Origin: DASPKT01 sp035627915 | Lineage (GTDB): Bacteria; Pseudomonadota; Alphaproteobacteria; Azospirillales; Azospirillaceae | Length of the DNA: 16,051 nucleotides | Direction: 5' to 3' | Assembly (NCBI GenBank): GCA_035627915.1 | Contig: DASPKT010000352.1 | Coordinates: 1 to 16,051 of the forward strand | Shown: in pieces, positions 14,227-16,051 of the stretch | How the letters are laid out: every line of letters begins with the position of its first letter | Numbering within the stretch: the stretch's first letter is position 1 | Notes under the pieces: model-generated | Seen by the model: the letters and a program-made list of their open reading frames with translations, nothing else | Database searches by the model: none | What the model was told of the DNA's origin: nothing | Program-made: the position numbers and the translations under genes

Positions 14227-15276
14227 ATGGCCGCCTCCCTCTCCCCGCATCCCGAAAGCCCCCAGCCCGAAAGCTGGGTCCGCCCCTGTCCGCCCGAGCG
14301 GGGCGGCGGGCTGTGGGTGGAGCCGGGCGGCTTCCACATCGATCCGGTGCGCCCCGTGGAGCGCGCCGTGATCACCCACGGCCACGCCGACCATGCGCGC
14401 CCGGGCCACGCGGCCGTGCTGGCGACGCCCGGCACCCTCGCCATCATGGAGAACCGCTACGGGGAGGCGTCGGGGGCCTCCAAGCAGCCGCTGGAGTACG
14501 GACGTCCGCTGGACGTCGGCGGCGTGCGCGTCACCCTGGTGCCGGCCGGCCACGTGCTGGGCAGCGCCCAGGTGGTGCTGGAGCACCGCGGCAGCCGGGT
14601 CGTCGTCTCCGGCGACTACAAGCGCCGCCCCGACCCCACCTGCGCCCCGTTCGAGCCCGTGCCCTGCGACGTGTTCGTGACCGAGGCCACCTTCGGCCTG
14701 CCGGTCTTCCGCCACCCGCCCGACCACGAGGAGGTGGGAAGGCTGCTGCACAGCCTGTCCCTGTTCCCGGAGCGGGCGCACCTGGTCGGCGTCTACGCGC
14801 TGGGCAAGTGCCAGCGGCTGATCGCGCTGATCCGCCGGGCCGGCCACCACGCCCCCATCTACCTGCACGGCGCCCTGATCCCGCTCTGCGACCTCTACCG
14901 ATCGCTGGGCGTCGAGCTGGGCGACTTGCGCCCGGCCATGGCCGCCACGAAGGAGGAGATGCGCGGCGCCATCGTGCTGGCCCCGCCGTCGGCCGGCGCC
15001 GACCGCTGGTCGCGCCGCCTGCCCGACCCGGTGGTGGCCTACGCGTCGGGCTGGATGCGGGTGCGCCAGCGCGCCCGCCAGCGCGGGGTGGAGCTGCCGC
15101 TGGTCATCTCCGACCATGCCGACTGGGACGAGCTGACCGCGACGCTGGACGAGGTGGCGGCACCCGAGGTCTGGGTCACCCACGGGCGGGAGGAGGCGCT
15201 GGTCCACCACGCCACCGCCCGCGGCATGCGCGCCCGCGCCCTGGCGCTGGTCGGGTTCGAGGACGAGGACAGTTGA
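14227..15276 (+). CDS. Ligase-associated DNA exonuclease, metallo-beta-lactamase/beta-CASP fold
   Basis: This 349-residue nuclease belongs to the family encoded beside ATP-dependent DNA ligases in many bacteria. The metal motif HxHxDH is THGHADHA, H51-H53-D55-H56. Further marks are GHVLGSAQV, VVVSGDYKRRPDPTCAPFEP with the metal-binding Asp, FVTEATFGLPVF, the beta-CASP-side ISDHADWDEL, and VTHGREEALV. It probably trims DNA ends before sealing by the partner ligase. It lies upstream of the ligase gene and overlaps its start (TTGA), so the two are coupled. psuG lies divergently 101 nt away. The start codon appears leaderless. Confidence 0.93.
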   Translation: MAASLSPHPESPQPESWVRPCPPERGGGLWVEPGGFHIDPVRPVERAVITHGHADHARPGHAAVLATPGTLAIMENRYGEASGASKQPLEYGRPLDVGGVRVTLVPAGHVLGSAQVVLEHRGSRVVVSGDYKRRPDPTCAPFEPVPCDVFVTEATFGLPVFRHPPDHEEVGRLLHSLSLFPERAHLVGVYALGKCQRLIALIRRAGHHAPIYLHGALIPLCDLYRSLGVELGDLRPAMAATKEEMRGAIVLAPPSAGADRWSRRLPDPVVAYASGWMRVRQRARQRGVELPLVISDHADWDELTATLDEVAAPEVWVTHGREEALVHHATARGMRARALALVGFEDEDS

Positions 15277-16051
15277 ACCGCTTCGCCACCCTCATCGACG
15301 CGCTGGTCTTCATGCCGTCGCGCAACGGCAAGATCCGGCTGCTGGCCGACTACTTCGCCACCACGCCCGACCCGGAGCGCGGGCTGGCGCTGGCCGCCAT
15401 GACCGGCACCCTGTCCTTCCGCGAGGCCAAGCCGGCGGCCGTGCGCGACTTGGTCATGACCCGGGTGGACCCGGCCCTCTTCGGCTGGTCCTACGACTTC
15501 GTCGGCGACCTCGCGGAGACCGCCGCCCTGATCTGGCCCGCGCGGCCCGGCGTGAACCGGCCGCCGCCGTCGCTGTCGGAGGTGGCGGAGGCGCTGGCGA
15601 CCGCCCGGCGCGCCGACGTGCCTTCCCTGCTGGAGGGGTGGCTGGACGCGCTGGACAGCTCCGGCCGCTACGCGCTGCTGAAGCTCATCACCGGCAGTTT
15701 GCGGGTCGGCGTCTCCGCACGGCTCGCCAAGACGGCGCTGGCGGAGTGGGGCGGCCAGGAGGTGGGCGAGATCGAGGAGCTCTGGCACGGGCTGGCGCCG
15801 CCCTACCTGGAGCTGTTCGCCTGGCTGGAGGGGCGGGCGGAGCGGCCGGCGGTCGCCGGCACCCTGGGCTTCCGCCCGCTGATGCTGGCGAACCCGCTGG
15901 ACGAGGCGGACCTGGCGGGGCTGGACCCCGCGGACTTCCGCGCGGAATGGAAATGGGACGGCATCCGCGTGCAGGTCGCCGGCGGCACGGCCGGGCACGG
16001 CCGGCTCTATTCCCGCACCGGCGACGACGTCGGCGGCGCCTTCCCCGACCT
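15273..16051 (+). CDS. ATP-dependent DNA ligase, cisplatin-resistance type, 3' end cut by window
   Basis: The first 259 codons are visible; the frame is open to the window edge. The N-terminal DNA-binding domain spans about residues 1-200 (NRFATLIDAL, PSRNGKIRLLADYF, YDFVGDLAETAALIWP, YALLKLITGSLRVGVSARL). The adenylation domain then opens with EWKWDGIRVQ, where K227 of KWDGIR is the lysine that takes AMP from ATP. The start is a TTG sharing bases with the exonuclease stop; the conserved NRFA opening and a GAGGACGAGG stretch just upstream support it over the ATG at 15312. Homologues form a repair cluster with the MBL exonuclease and usually an Lhr-type helicase and a phosphoesterase, which would be expected just beyond this window. 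Confidence 0.93.
   Translation, partial: MNRFATLIDALVFMPSRNGKIRLLADYFATTPDPERGLALAAMTGTLSFREAKPAAVRDLVMTRVDPALFGWSYDFVGDLAETAALIWPARPGVNRPPPSLSEVAEALATARRADVPSLLEGWLDALDSSGRYALLKLITGSLRVGVSARLAKTALAEWGGQEVGEIEELWHGLAPPYLELFAWLEGRAERPAVAGTLGFRPLMLANPLDEADLAGLDPADFRAEWKWDGIRVQVAGGTAGHGRLYSRTGDDVGGAFPD

Overview
This is a very GC-rich window of chromosomal type with strong GC bias at third codon positions. That bias opens long false reading frames on the opposite strand and in other frames. The gene families fit an alphaproteobacterium: a PraR/PhrR-type XRE regulator with the NPIDIHVG signature, an alphaproteobacterial-style cobalamin riboswitch, and a ligase-associated exonuclease/ligase pair. 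Rhodospirillales/Azospirillaceae is my best inference, not something the sequence proves. I see no mobile element, CRISPR array, rRNA or tRNA, and apart from the ligase gene cut off by the window edge the genes look intact.

Layout. (1) 160-1464 (+) encodes a large pentapeptide-repeat protein that looks like an internal duplication. (2) 1468-2037 (-) encodes a small P-loop NTPase/kinase of the NadR-like AAA_28 type, convergent with the first gene and divergent from the next operon. (3) 2098-7231 (+) is a complete vitamin B12 uptake operon: promoter, cobalamin riboswitch, long expression platform, then btuB (outer-membrane receptor), btuF (periplasmic binding protein), btuC (permease) and btuD (ATPase). 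The last three genes are joined by very short gaps or overlaps. (4) 7246-7716 (-) is a MarR regulator, separated by a 480-nt regulatory gap from (5) aguB (8197-9075, +), N-carbamoylputrescine amidase. (6) 9246-9707 (+) is the PraR-like XRE regulator. It is followed by two amide/acyl hydrolases: an aspartoacylase/succinylglutamate desuccinylase family protein (9757-10884) and hutG-type N-formylglutamate deformylase (11029-11895). (7) 12047-13159 (+) encodes an exported bactofilin-like beta-helix protein with C-terminal membrane segments. (8) 13163-14125 (-) is psuG, pseudouridine-5'-phosphate glycosidase. (9) 14227 to the window end (+) is a DNA-repair pair: a metallo-beta-lactamase-fold ligase-associated exonuclease, translationally coupled to an ATP-dependent DNA ligase of the cisplatin-resistance type. 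The ligase is truncated by the window edge.

How they work together. The btu genes form one pathway: TonB-dependent entry, periplasmic capture, then ABC import, shut down by B12 through the leader RNA. The exonuclease and ligase are known partners in bacterial repair clusters. The middle block (aguB, aspartoacylase-like gene, hutG) shares a chemistry of cleaving N-carbamoyl or N-acyl groups from amines and amino acids, which suggests nitrogen salvage. The genes do not form one tight operon. No fully novel multi-gene system is evident. The best leads are the duplicated pentapeptide protein, the exported bactofilin-like protein, the 240-nt B12 expression platform, the apparently leaderless promoters, and paired TTGCA/TGCAA dyads upstream of two neighbouring genes.
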